Assembly (NCBI GenBank): GCA_004294385.1
Contig: REAP01000029.1
Span: forward strand, 1-64,000
Direction: 5' to 3'
Source of the DNA: Oscillatoriales cyanobacterium
Lineage (GTDB): Bacteria; Cyanobacteriota; Cyanobacteriia; Cyanobacteriales; Microcoleaceae
Length of the DNA stretch: 64,000 nucleotides
Under the pieces are notes generated by a model. That model saw only the letters and a list, made by a program, of their open reading frames with translations. It did not search any database and had not been told where the DNA came from. Positions 17,545 to 27,300 of this stretch are shown one piece after another (position 1 is the first letter of the stretch; every line of letters starts with the position of its first letter). A program made the translations under genes and the position numbers.

Positions 17545-18120
17545 TTACCAGATTGATTCAAGATTCAAAATAAATCCGGGGAGAACATCTTCACCTGATA
17601 CAGTGGTTGGAGATTCTAACACTTCAACTTCTTGATTCGGACGATAAATTTCTACTTGCCGAGACTTGCGATTAATTAACCAACCCAAACGTGCACCATT
17701 GTCTCGATACTCTTTCATTTTATCCTGAGTTTCTTTCAAGCTATCGCTGGGAGACATTAACTCGACGACAAAATCTGGACAAATGGGGGGAAATTTCTTT
17801 TGTTGTTCTGGAGTTAGTGCATTCCAGGATTCTAATTTTACCCAAGAAGAATCAGGCGCTCTATTTGCACCATTAGGAAGTCTGAAACCTGTTGAGGAAT
17901 CAAACACTTTGCCCAATTTATTTCGCTGATTCCAATTCCAAATTTGTGCTGTTAATCCTGCATTGCTGTTTCCAGTTTCTCCTCCTGCTGGTGACATGAT
18001 GATTAATTCTCCTTTAGCTGTGCGTTCCAATCTAATATTTTCATTCTCCTGACAGAGTTGAAAAAACTGCTCGTCTGTCAGCTTGATAATGGGGTTGAGG
18101 TTGAGGGTGAGGGTAGTCAT
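17545..18120 (-). CDS. Uma2 family (DUF820) putative PD-(D/E)XK endonuclease
   Basis: A 191-residue member of the Uma2/DUF820 family, which is greatly expanded in cyanobacteria. Features include SPAGGETGNSNA, the GFRLPNGANRAPDSSW core with the acidic Asp, FVVELMSPSDSL (the ExK-equivalent strand) and LGWLINRKSRQVEIYRP. The fold is restriction-endonuclease-like. The biological role is not established, and many copies per genome are normal. A second, longer Uma2 protein is at 49530. Confidence 0.85.
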   Translation of the reverse strand: MTTLTLNLNPIIKLTDEQFFQLCQENENIRLERTAKGELIIMSPAGGETGNSNAGLTAQIWNWNQRNKLGKVFDSSTGFRLPNGANRAPDSSWVKLESWNALTPEQQKKFPPICPDFVVELMSPSDSLKETQDKMKEYRDNGARLGWLINRKSRQVEIYRPNQEVEVLESPTTVSGEDVLPGFILNLESIW

Positions 18121-18268
18121 AGCGGTATTTTATCGTGGCTAAACGACCTTTATTGGCGATCGTAGCACATCAAGTGAGTTGCGAGGGCGATCGATCGCGC
18201 GAGCGAAATTTCAGACTATCTGGTATAATCAAGCAGGTAGCTCTAATAATTTTCAATAGCTATGAACT

Positions 18269-18499
18269 ATGAAAACTCAAGAACTTCGCCAGAACCTTAA
18301 ACAATCAATAGATAGCTTATCTCCTGAACGGCTGCTCGTTGTGGCTGATTTTTTAGCTTATTTAGCAGAACGTGAAAGCAATGAAGCTACGATAGAATTA
18401 TTGAAAATTCCCGGTTTTCTTGAAGTATTTAATAAAGCCCAAAAAGATGTAGCAGCAGGTAAGGTGACGACCGTTGAGCAACTGAAACGAAAATACTGA
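18269..18499 (+). CDS. RelE-partner antitoxin-like small protein
   Basis: A 76-residue, helical, acidic protein of the cyanobacterial type starting MKTQELRQNLKQSIDSLSPE and ending in a disordered tail with VTTVEQLKRKY. It is directly followed by a RelE/ParE-type toxin gene, and its stop TGA at 18497-18499 overlaps an ATG. This strongly suggests a type II antitoxin. DNA-binding by the N-terminus is assumed from the family type. Confidence 0.75.
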   Translation: MKTQELRQNLKQSIDSLSPERLLVVADFLAYLAERESNEATIELLKIPGFLEVFNKAQKDVAAGKVTTVEQLKRKY

Positions 18500-18521
18500 T
18501 GAAAGTCTGAAATTTTATTCA

Positions 18522-18770
18522 GTGGTTCTTAGCTTTGATGCTCAGGAGTTTTTTGAAGAAGCATTAGCTTCTTTACAACGCAAGCTAGATCGATGTTTTG
18601 AAATGTTGAAAACTGACCCTCGTAGTCATCCAAATATTAAGCAACTCAAGGGCGATTTAGCTGGATACTATCGCTATCGCATTGGAGATTATCGGGTTGT
18701 TTATGACATTGATGATGAGCAAAAGCGGGTGGTTGTGACTGTGATTGCTCATCGTCGTGAAGTGTATTAG
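18522..18770 (+). CDS. RelE/ParE family toxin
   Basis: An 82-residue protein with the RelE fold: the helix FFEEALASLQRKLDRCFEML, then the KQLKGDLAGYYRYRIGDYRVVYDID core and the basic C-terminal strand VVVTVIAHRREVY. RelE proteins cleave mRNA on the ribosome; residues of this type (R52, R54, R59, H76, R77, R78) are present. The only in-frame start is GTG 18522, which lacks a ribosome-binding site. The natural ATG at 18499 overlapping the antitoxin stop is in another frame and hits a stop after three codons, so a one-base indel may have damaged the N-terminus. The toxin may therefore be weakened or dead. Confidence 0.75.
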   Translation: MVLSFDAQEFFEEALASLQRKLDRCFEMLKTDPRSHPNIKQLKGDLAGYYRYRIGDYRVVYDIDDEQKRVVVTVIAHRREVY

Positions 18771-18851
18771 GGCGCATTTGGTAAAAAATATAGGTTGCGA
18801 TCGCCTATCTTATGACTTAAAATAGAAGAGACATAGAGCTGCGTGGTCAAA

Positions 18852-19076
18852 ATGGACAGAATTTCCGTCAACCCTCAAATTCACTTCGGTAAGCCTTGCA
18901 TAGTGGGTACGCGCATTACTGTACAAAGCGTTCTCGAATTACTAAATGAAGGGCTTTCTTTTGGAGAAATTATCCGAGACTACTATCCAGATTTAGAAAT
19001 GGATGATATTCGGGCTTGCTTGCGTTATGCGATCGCACTGGTGGCGGCGGAAGATGTACATTTGGCATTAGCTTAA
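18852..19076 (+). CDS. DUF433 family antitoxin
   Basis: A 74-residue DUF433 protein, MDRISVNPQIHFGKPCIVGT then RITVQSVLELLNEGLSFGEI, a compact helix-turn-helix-like domain. DUF433 genes are usually paired with DUF5615 or other PIN-like toxins, as here: the next gene begins three bases after the stop. A GTG at 18843 could add three residues, but ATG 18852 gives the family-standard start. Confidence 0.85.
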   Translation: MDRISVNPQIHFGKPCIVGTRITVQSVLELLNEGLSFGEIIRDYYPDLEMDDIRACLRYAIALVAAEDVHLALA

Positions 19077-19079
19077 ATT

Positions 19080-19439
19080 ATGAAATTTCTGATAGACCAA
19101 GATGTGTATGCTGTCACCATAAAGTTTTTGATTGATGCAGGACATGATGTAATTGTTGTCGCTCAAATGGGTTTAGCGCAAGCAAGTGATGAAGAAATAC
19201 TGAGAGTAGCGCAAGCAGAAAATTGCATCCTGGTTACGCGAGACAGAGATTACGGAAATCTTGTTTTTGTGAGGGCGATCGGAACAGGTGTGATTTACCT
19301 TCGAGTCTTACCTAAAATGGTGAATGAAGTTCATAAGGAACTAGCAGGAGTTATTGAAAATTACTCTGAAGTAGAACTAAAAGGGGCATTTGTGGTTGTA
19401 GAACCTGATGGACATCGGTTCAGAAAACCGCTTATATAG
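19080..19439 (+). CDS. DUF5615 family PIN-like toxin
   Basis: A 119-residue PIN-like protein. The first strand MKFLIDQDV gives the first acidic residue, HDVIVVAQMGLAQASDEEIL the second region, and VTRDRDYGNL the final acidic pair, the pattern expected of a metal-dependent ribonuclease. It forms a toxin-antitoxin pair with the preceding DUF433 gene. The pair is inferred from adjacency and family, and toxicity is untested. Confidence 0.82.
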   Translation: MKFLIDQDVYAVTIKFLIDAGHDVIVVAQMGLAQASDEEILRVAQAENCILVTRDRDYGNLVFVRAIGTGVIYLRVLPKMVNEVHKELAGVIENYSEVELKGAFVVVEPDGHRFRKPLI

Positions 19440-19470
19440 GAAGTTAATTAGTTGGGTGTTGGAAAGAAAA

Positions 19471-19530
19471 GGGCGATCGCACTTTGGGGAAATAAGGCCG
19501 ATCGCACTTTGGGAAGAAAAGGGCGATCGC
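19471..19530. repeat. Tandem HIP1-containing repeats (GCGATCGCACTTTGGG)
   Basis: Three CGATCGC-containing units, two followed by ACTTTGGGGAA/ACTTTGGGAAG, recur at about 25-30 bp spacing. The same unit appears at about 22251-22282. They flank the HicB/restriction-modification block on both sides and are non-coding. Confidence 0.55.
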
Positions 19531-19547
19531 CTGTGATTCTATTTCAA

Positions 19548-19754
19548 CTACGCAAACATCGATCGACCTTTCGGTTGTGGAATAGGATGACCCACTGCGT
19601 TAGCCGTTTCTATCCACTCCTGCATAATAATCTCTAGATTTTGCAATGCTTCTTGATAAGTTTCACCATCCGCAGCACATCCTGGCAATTCAGGTACTTC
19701 GGCAATAAATGCCTGGTCTTCGTCACTCCAGTAAATGATGACTTCGTACTTCAT
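19548..19754 (-). CDS. HicB family antitoxin-like protein (no HicA beside it)
   Basis: A 68-residue HicB-type protein: MKYEVIIYWSDEDQAFIAEV then PELPGCAADGETYQEALQN, the degenerate RNase-H-like fold of HicB antitoxins. The short tail IETANAVGHPIPQPKG is standard. No HicA (double-stranded-RNA-binding-fold toxin) is found on either side within several hundred bases, so it is an orphan. Orphan HicB genes are common in cyanobacteria. It lies just downstream of the restriction endonuclease gene on the same strand. Confidence 0.85.
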   Translation of the reverse strand: MKYEVIIYWSDEDQAFIAEVPELPGCAADGETYQEALQNLEIIMQEWIETANAVGHPIPQPKGRSMFA

Positions 19755-19794
19755 TAAGGTTCAACCCCCCGCTTTTCTCAAAAATTCCCTCTCC

Positions 19795-20634
19795 TTAAAA
19801 CCCAAAGGCTAAAGCATCCATCATATATTTACTTTTCTCACGTCCCACTTCTAAATATATTTCCAATAATTCCTCATAAGCAGTAGCTCCGCCTACAATA
19901 TTCCAAAATTCATCTCCAATAACTACAGCTTCATCAAAAGGCAGATAATTCCTTGCCTGAGACCACTTATAAACAGCTTTTGTTACACCATAGGGATTAT
20001 AAGGCATCGCATAGTAAGCTTGCAATTGTGGACGCTTTGCACCCCGCAGTAAATGAAACCTCAACAGACGCTGGATAACTTCTAAGCATTGACCTTTATT
20101 GGGCTTAGGAGCTTTAATTTCAAATAAGTATTCTGTTCCGTCATTAGCAAAAATACAAAGGTCAGCACGTACAGTTTTCGTTGCCAAATCATCAGTTCGT
20201 CTAGCATTCAGAACTGCTGTTATCATCTTCTCAAAAGATGGTTTAGTTAGTCCTTTTTTATCCATAGATTCATAGTATTCTTTCTGACGTTGAGCCTCTT
20301 CAAAAGCTGCAATACTTACTTCCGCTCTGATATCATATCCTCGACGTGCATCTTGATGATGTTCAAGGGCAATTAACTTAGCGCATTCTTCAAGAGAATT
20401 TCCTAATCTGGTACTTAAACCTCGCTCAAATTGATTGATGCGTATTAATTCTGTTGGAATTAACGCGGCTTGAAAAGGTTTTAATTCTCCATTAGTTGAA
20501 CTGCGGGACAGGTACTCTATTCCAGTAGTTGATTTGTGAATGATCCGACCTTTATATTCATCTACAATACCCTGAATAAAACCTTCAAGATATCCTTTGA
20601 TTATTGCTCGTTGTTTTGCGCTAATAGCTGTCAT
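19795..20634 (-). CDS. TdeIII-like type II restriction endonuclease
   Basis: A 279-residue protein resembling the TdeIII family of type II restriction enzymes. The likely PD-(D/E)XK site is Asp158 in VRADLCIF and Glu172/Lys174 in YLFEIKAPKPNKGQ. Conserved flanks are PTELIRINQFERGLSTRLGN and RRGYDIRAEVSIAAFEEAQR. It begins 14 bases after the cytosine-5 methyltransferase stop, so the two form an R-M operon with the methyltransferase first. TdeIII relatives recognise GGNCC; whether this one does is inference. Confidence 0.78.
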   Translation of the reverse strand: MTAISAKQRAIIKGYLEGFIQGIVDEYKGRIIHKSTTGIEYLSRSSTNGELKPFQAALIPTELIRINQFERGLSTRLGNSLEECAKLIALEHHQDARRGYDIRAEVSIAAFEEAQRQKEYYESMDKKGLTKPSFEKMITAVLNARRTDDLATKTVRADLCIFANDGTEYLFEIKAPKPNKGQCLEVIQRLLRFHLLRGAKRPQLQAYYAMPYNPYGVTKAVYKWSQARNYLPFDEAVVIGDEFWNIVGGATAYEELLEIYLEVGREKSKYMMDALAFGF

Positions 20635-20648
20635 ATTTTAAGTCACAA

Positions 20649-22019
20649 TTACAAAATAATTTCGAGTAAAGCTTTGGCTAAATGGTAAACCACAGGAATT
20701 GACACAGCATTACCCAATTGATGTTTTGCTGTAGTTTCATTTTCATAAATTTTGAACCATTCGGGAAATCCTTGCAATTTTGCGTAATCCTGTGCAGTTA
20801 GAGGTTGAAAATTTTTCTTTTCATAAATTTCCCGAATAAATGTTTCCTTATATGCTGCGGGCTCTTGACATTGAATCGAGATTGTTGCTACAAAGTCTCT
20901 AGTTCCAGTTGCAGTTAAAGTTGCGATCGCATCCGCATGAGGTAAGAAAATTTTAGAAATGCCATTAATTCCTGAAGAAATTTTAGAATTTACAAAATCA
21001 TAGCCTTTCTCATCTACACTCCGCAAAATTTCCTTGTCAACTAAGTTGTCAATTTCTGTTTGTTTCAACTCAGGAATTAGTCTTGCTAACACTTTAAATC
21101 CTAAAGGATTACCGTCCTTTTCTCCATAAATATTTTTTCTCCGATTTTTCATAATGGTTTGACAAATTAATTTTTCCCTGCTGGTTGTTTCGATTAAATC
21201 CCAAGAATGGATGGTAGTATGTCCATCTCTAATATCAGTAAATAAGAAAAAGTCATTTAATTCATCAAGCTTTTGAAATCTGCCTCTGGAACCCGGTATT
21301 TTGCCATCAAATAAAACGGTTGGTGAAAATTTTTGCTTCCTAAAATTGCTACGCTGAATCCCTGGTATCACATCATAAAGCTTTATAGCGCTATCGATAG
21401 GTTTAGGAAATGTGAATCCCCAGCATTTTTCTATGTCATTCCTAATACCAACAATAAACATTCTATCTCTATCTTGCGGTAATCCAAAATCATAGGAGTT
21501 TAGCACTTCGTATTTGACAACATAACCAGATGAGGTCAAGTTATCAATTATGTACTTCAAGCTTTCTATATTTCTTGGTTCTGTCAAGCCTTTGACATTT
21601 TCAAATATAAAAGCTTTGGGATGATTAGCTTTTACTACTCTAAATACATCTGTCCATAACTTGCCTCTTGGGTCGTCCAAACCTTGCATTTTACCTGCAA
21701 TCGACCAAGGTTGACAGGGAACACCACCCACTAATATATCTATCGGAAAAGGCAATTGATTTAGATTGGTAATATCTCCTAAATATACTTCATCTGAGTT
21801 GGCATCTTTAATAAAATTATCTCTATAAACTTGAATGGCTTTTTTATCAATTTCTGAATAGCCTAAGCATTTACAGCCTAATTCTTCGAGAGGAATTCTA
21901 AAGCCACCAATCCCAGCAAATAAATCTACGAACGTTAATTGCGATCGGGCAGTTTTAAGAGAATTTGGATTGAATAGATCGAATAATTCAAGTTGTTGAG
22001 CATACATAGTTGGATTCAT
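20649..22019 (-). CDS. DNA (cytosine-5-)-methyltransferase of the R-M pair
   Basis: C5-cytosine methyltransferase of 456 residues. It has motif I DLFAGIGGFR (around 32-41), the catalytic Cys102 in GGVPCQPWSIAGK, motif VI FENVKG (139-144), motif VIII QDRDRMFIVGIR, the variable target-recognition region at about 220-370, and motif X QLGNAVSIP near the end. It protects host DNA from the cognate endonuclease encoded next. Its ATG directly abuts the stop of a HicB remnant (TAAATG on the minus strand). A second in-frame Met at residue 5 is possible. Confidence 0.92.
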   Translation of the reverse strand: MNPTMYAQQLELFDLFNPNSLKTARSQLTFVDLFAGIGGFRIPLEELGCKCLGYSEIDKKAIQVYRDNFIKDANSDEVYLGDITNLNQLPFPIDILVGGVPCQPWSIAGKMQGLDDPRGKLWTDVFRVVKANHPKAFIFENVKGLTEPRNIESLKYIIDNLTSSGYVVKYEVLNSYDFGLPQDRDRMFIVGIRNDIEKCWGFTFPKPIDSAIKLYDVIPGIQRSNFRKQKFSPTVLFDGKIPGSRGRFQKLDELNDFFLFTDIRDGHTTIHSWDLIETTSREKLICQTIMKNRRKNIYGEKDGNPLGFKVLARLIPELKQTEIDNLVDKEILRSVDEKGYDFVNSKISSGINGISKIFLPHADAIATLTATGTRDFVATISIQCQEPAAYKETFIREIYEKKNFQPLTAQDYAKLQGFPEWFKIYENETTAKHQLGNAVSIPVVYHLAKALLEIIL

Positions 22020-22178
22020 TTAATGTTGGTTGGGTTCCTGTCCCAATTCTTTGCAAAACTCTAGATAATCATCGATCGAGTTTTGAAATTCTTGGCGCGC
22101 TTCTTCAATAGTTTGTGCTTGAAAAGTCACTATGTCATTAATGTCAAGCACTCGCCCGAAAAGCTGTAATACTTCTTC
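22020..22178 (-). pseudogene. C-terminal remnant of a HicB-type antitoxin
   Basis: In the minus frame from 22178 the sequence reads EEVLQLFGRVLDINDIVTFQ, then AQTIEEARQEFQNSIDDYLEF, ending CKELGQEPNQH at a TAA. This is the C-terminal half of the larger HicB class (FGRVLxINDxVTF...DDYLEFCxExGxEP). It is preceded in frame by TAG at 22179-22181 and no start codon, and the N-terminal beta-strands are absent. It is a truncated gene that ends exactly where the methyltransferase begins. Confidence 0.75.
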
Positions 22179-22325
22179 CTATTTCAATAGCAGAGGAGAA
22201 CGCATATTTATTGACTGTTCTTTACGTGATGTTCAACAATAGCATAAAGACGATCGCACTTTGGGAAGACAAGGGCGATCGCTGTCATCTGTTATCTAAG
22301 CCACGTTTCTCTGTAGTCAAAATAC

Positions 22326-24179
22326 TCATCGAAAATTACTCTCAAAACCAAAACTTTGTTCTAATTGCTTCATGTAAGTATTCAATTTGTTTAAAACGTA
22401 GCCTGCTAAATAACCAGGAGTATTATTAACGGTATAACAAAATTCTAAGGCAATATATTTCTCATTTTTAGCATTTACTAATATATCAGGTCTAATATTT
22501 GGCAGGTCTGGATGGGGTTTCTCACAACTAAATGATAAATTGGATTCTTGATATAAATCTTGTAGAGCTAAATATAGACTTTTATTTAAAAGGCTATCGC
22601 TGATTTTATTATTGACTATATCTTTATTAATTTTCTCAAAAGGGTCTTTAGCATTTGCTAGTCCCTTTTCTACAGTACCACTTTTACGTTTTCCAGCAGT
22701 GATAGGACGACTTAATAATTGGAAGTATAAAGGAGTAGTAGATAAAGTATTTTGAGCCTTCTTTTTTCCAAACCAATGATCAAGAACTTTATAGTGGTTA
22801 ATAAACTCTTCTCTAGAAATAGGAATTTTTGCCTCTTTAGAATAGGCAGCGATGCAACTCACTAAAGCATTTGTTGGTAAATACATAATTTTTGTTGTTA
22901 ATATGCCATTAAGTGCCAGAGTAAGACGACCAGGTTTCCAATCAGCTTTTCTTTGGTTATTTTCTTTAATATAAGTGAAAAGCGCACTGTAATTTGCGTT
23001 CCACATTTCGTTAATGTTATCAGACTGTTTGGCAAATTGAGCTACAACGCTTTCTGCTTTAGGATAAGAGAATATAAACCAGACTTCTGTCGGTCTAGGA
23101 ACATTGTGCATCAACTGTTGTGTATATTTTGTTCTATCTCGTGAAAGATCTCTTATGTCTCTTAAATATTCCCTAATAATAATTCTATCTTTGGGTTTTT
23201 GTTCATATTTATCCTTAATAATGTCATCAAAATCATCATCGTTTAATTGAAAATCATAACACGTTTTTCCTTGGTTAAAGAATGCAATTGTGTTCTTAGC
23301 AATAGTTGGATATTCTTCTATTGGTGGTCCAGTAAACTCTAGAGTAGGTATTTTTTGATAAAACATTGTACTAGAAAAAGTTTTTGCTAACTCTTGCATA
23401 TTTGTTAAATCTTGCCTATTTGTTACTGGCCAAATAATCAGAATAGGGTATTTACGTAGTAATCCATTTAAATCTCTAAAGAAAGCTATTACTTGCTCAT
23501 TATCTTCACCCTTTAAGTTTTCTAAATAATCAATAACAATGCACAACTTATCTTTATTATCATTTTCCGCCAAAAACTTAATAGATTCCTGCTTGAGACG
23601 AGTGAGTAGATTTTGCAACTTCAAACTTGGGTCATTAGTTAAATCACTTGCATCAATAGGCACAATTTCTTTGATACGAATATGTTTCCTCCATTCCAAT
23701 GAACTTATGAAAGTTGATTTTCCTACTCCTGAAATACCGTATAAAAATAATAGATAACCAGATAATTTAATTTGACTAACTACTTGAATTATTTTTTCTT
23801 CAAATTCAATGACAGGCGTAATAAACCGTGCCATTAGAGCTAAATTTTGTGCTATTTTTTGTTGATTGACTTCTTGTTGTAGGGTTTCCTCATAAGTTTC
23901 AGGTATAATTAATTCCAAAATTTCATCAGACAATCTATTGAAAGCAGTTTCTGTTGTATTAGCAGATTCTAAAATTTTATTTTTATCAGTTTCATTCGAG
24001 ACAACTGATGTATTCGTATCATTTATATATTCATCTACGGACTTTATGTAAGATTCGGTATCTGTTTTATCGGTAGATTGTACTACTTCAACCAAGTTTA
24101 ATTTTTCAATATCATAAACTAAATCTAGCTCTAATTGTTTGTAACCGTTATTATCATTATCTGCTTTTTTTCTAGCCAT
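22326..24179 (-). CDS. P-loop NTPase with nuclease-fold-like C-terminus, uncharacterised, adjacent to the R-M pair
   Basis: A 617-residue soluble protein of no recognised family. An acidic, low-complexity N-terminus (about 1-100) precedes a P-loop ATPase domain: Walker A GISGVGKST at 148-156 and Walker B LCIVIDYLE at 212-220, with WPVTNR at about 248-253 in sensor position. This resembles STAND/AAA-type signalling ATPases. The last 55 residues contain RPDILVNAKNEKYIALEFCY (Asp565, Glu579), which fits a PD-(D/E)XK nuclease core except that the lysine position is Cys581. Same strand as the methyltransferase and endonuclease genes, in the same accessory block, so a defence role is plausible. Codon use is AT-rich like the neighbouring R-M genes. 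Confidence 0.6.
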   Translation of the reverse strand: MARKKADNDNNGYKQLELDLVYDIEKLNLVEVVQSTDKTDTESYIKSVDEYINDTNTSVVSNETDKNKILESANTTETAFNRLSDEILELIIPETYEETLQQEVNQQKIAQNLALMARFITPVIEFEEKIIQVVSQIKLSGYLLFLYGISGVGKSTFISSLEWRKHIRIKEIVPIDASDLTNDPSLKLQNLLTRLKQESIKFLAENDNKDKLCIVIDYLENLKGEDNEQVIAFFRDLNGLLRKYPILIIWPVTNRQDLTNMQELAKTFSSTMFYQKIPTLEFTGPPIEEYPTIAKNTIAFFNQGKTCYDFQLNDDDFDDIIKDKYEQKPKDRIIIREYLRDIRDLSRDRTKYTQQLMHNVPRPTEVWFIFSYPKAESVVAQFAKQSDNINEMWNANYSALFTYIKENNQRKADWKPGRLTLALNGILTTKIMYLPTNALVSCIAAYSKEAKIPISREEFINHYKVLDHWFGKKKAQNTLSTTPLYFQLLSRPITAGKRKSGTVEKGLANAKDPFEKINKDIVNNKISDSLLNKSLYLALQDLYQESNLSFSCEKPHPDLPNIRPDILVNAKNEKYIALEFCYTVNNTPGYLAGYVLNKLNTYMKQLEQSFGFESNFR

Positions 24180-24347
24180 ATGTAGTTAACGCCATAATTG
24201 AGAATTACGAGTTAGGCAAAATACCTACCTATATTATAACTCAAGCTCTGCTCTTTAATTGTCTTAGACCAACAAGCTTTACTTAATGAGACTTTTAGGA
24301 TCGTTAGATTAGCGCTATCATAGTGCGTCTTTTATGATTGGGAAGAT

Positions 24348-24369
24348 GGGCAGGCCCAAAAGCCTGCCC
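24348..24369 (-). terminator. GC-rich hairpin after chlH
   Basis: GGGCAGGC at 24348-24355 pairs with GCCTGCCC at 24362-24369 around a six-base loop, about ten bases beyond the chlH stop. There is no strong U-run on the minus strand, so termination efficiency is uncertain. Confidence 0.45.
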
Positions 24370-24378
24370 CAAACTATC

Positions 24379-27300
24379 CTACTCTACCCCCTCAATCCGG
24401 TCTTCCACCTCCTGATACAGTTCACGCAACCTGTCCAAATTACTCTCGCTAGTCTCCCAATAACCCCGGCCATTCACCTCAAGCAAAGTGCTGACAATCT
24501 TGCGGAATGAGTGAGGATTCAAATTCAGCAAACGCTTCTGCATTTCCTCGTCTTGGATGAACGTACCGTTCACATCCTCATACACCCAATTATCCACCGC
24601 GCCGGCAGTCGCACTCCATCCAGTCGTGTTCACCAGACGCTTAGAAATCTCCCGCACGCCTTCATAACCGTGCGATAACATCCCTTCGTACCACTTCGGA
24701 TTCAGCAGCTTAGTCCGCGAATCTAAACGCACAGTTTCTGATAGCGTCCGTACCTGGGCATTGGCTGTTGTGGTATCAGCAACGAAGGATGTCGGTTTCT
24801 TGCCATCTGCGCGCAAACTGCCGATCAATTTAGTCGGATCGGAGTCGAAATAGTGCGACACGTCGGTTAGCGAAATCTCCGCAGAATCTAAGTTCTGGAA
24901 GGTGACTTCAGCAGTTTTTAAGGATGATTCAAAAATCTGCCGGTCTTGTTCCATTGTTCCGGGATTGTCGGAAGAAAAGGCGAAGGATTTGCGGGTTAAA
25001 TACATTTCCTGCAACTCGGCTTCGCTTTCCCATGTGCTGTTTTCTACGGCCAAGTTGACGTTAGATGAGTAGGAACCAGAAGCATTGGAAAAGACGCGGG
25101 TGGCTGCTTGGCGCAGGTTGATTCCCATTTCTTCGGCTTGCTTCAATGCGTGTTTGCGGACGAAGTTCATTTCTAACGGTTCGTCGGCTTCTGCTGCCAT
25201 TTTCACGGCTTTATCTAACAAATTCATTTGGTTGATGAACAAGTCGCGGAAGACACCGGAACAGTTAATTACTACGTCGATCCGAGGCCGTCCCAATTCT
25301 TCTAAAGACAGCAATTCCAGTTTGTTGACGCGGCCTAAAGCGTCGGGTACTGGCTTCACTCCCACCATCCACATTACTTGGGCGAGGGATTCGCCGTAAG
25401 TCTTGATGTTGTCGGTTCCCCATAGCACAACGGCGATGGTTTCGGGATAGTTGCCGTCGTTATCGGTGCGCTGTCTTTCTAATAGCCGATCGACTACAAC
25501 CTTAGCAGACTTAATCGCCCCCGTCGTAGGGATTGACTGCGGGTCCAAAGCGTGCATATTCTTGCCAGTCGGCAAAACATCCGGGTTGCGAATCGGATCG
25601 CCGCCTGGGCCGGGGATAATGTATTCGCCCTCTAACGCGCGTAACAGTGCGCCTAATTCGTTGTCGGCGCAAACTTGCTGTAAGCAGAATTCGAGATACT
25701 CAAAGAGCGGTTTAATTAGCTCTACATCGACTTTTTTGTAACCGGCTGCGTGTAAGGATTCAATCCAAGGTGTTTTCTTGCCCATGTTGAAGAAATTCAA
25801 CTTGGAAACTAGGGAAACTCGACCCTCAGCATCGGTTTGTTCTTTCACTAAAGCGCTAACAGCATCGCGACAGGCTAAGGTGATATTTTGCAGCAATTCG
25901 ACATCTGCTAAAATGCCTTTGTCGTTGTTGGTGTAGATATCGTCAATATTCCGATCGCAACTTAAAGCAATAATCCGCGACAAACTGACTAATCCGTCTT
26001 CTTCCCGGTCTAAATTGGCAATGTTAACCAGAGTTGCGATCGCCTCTTCCGCAGTCGGTGGCTTCCCAACAACGTGCAAACCACAAGGTAACAACCGCGA
26101 CTCAATCTCCATCAACTTGCGGTAAACCAAGTCTACAATCGCTACACCGCGGCCAGTACCCTTCAAAGTTTGATAAGAAGCAATCAATTCGCTGAGTTCC
26201 TGCAAACCTTTGTACAACCCAGCATTTTCAGCCGGAGGAGTCAGATAGCTAATCGTTTCAGCATAACTGCGACGCTTAGCAATTGTTGCCTCACTGGGAT
26301 TATTCGCAGCGTAGTAATAGAGGTTAGGAATCTTGCCGATCAAACTGTCAGGATAACAATCCACAGACATTCCCATCTGCTTACCAGGCATGAATTCTAG
26401 CGAACCGTGAGTGCCAAAGTGCAGCACCGCATCTGCACCCCAAATGCGCTCTAAATACGTGTAGTAAGCAGCAAAACCGTGGTGCGGACTAGCAGAACGA
26501 GAGAATAACAACCGCATCGGATCGCCTTCGTATCCAAAAGTAGGTTGCACTCCGATAAACAGATTGCCAAAATGTTTGCCATAAATTAGCAAATTTTGTC
26601 CGTCACTGTTCAAATTCCCTGGAGGTGGCCCCCAATTTTCTTCCAAACGTTCCGAGTAAGGCGTGAATTCTTCATACTCAGCTACGGACATCCGGTAAGC
26701 AACATTCAATTCCGGGCTTTGGTATTGGGCTGTGGCATCTTGGATGACTTCTAGCATCAGTTTCTCGGCTGATTCTGGCAATTCTGGCAAGTCGTAGCCG
26801 TTGCCTTTTAAGGCTTTCATGACTTCGTAAATCGAGCCAAAAACGTCCAAATAAGCGGCCGTTCCCACGTTACCTTTGTCAGGAGGGAAACTGAAAACTG
26901 TGATGGCAACTTTCTTGTCTAATTTCGGTTTGCGACGCAGCGCTGCCCACTTCATAGCACGCTGGGCGATCGTCTCAATTCTATCCTGAAGCGCGATCGC
27001 CTTTCCAGTTGCGCCATCACGTCCCGACACAATAATCGGTTCGATCGCACCATCCAACTCAGGAATCGCCACTTGCAGCGCAACTTGAATTGGGTGCAAA
27101 CCTAAATCGCTATCTTCCCATTCTTCAGTAGTTTGGAAAACCAGCGGCAAAGCCACCATGTAAGGGCAATTCAATTTCTTCAAAGATTCGATCGCCTTTG
27201 GGTGATCTTGTTTCGCCGGGCCACCCACCAAAGCAAAACCAGTCAGAGAAACCACCGCATCAACAATTGGCATCGGTGTCATACCTTTCGCCCCGACTTC

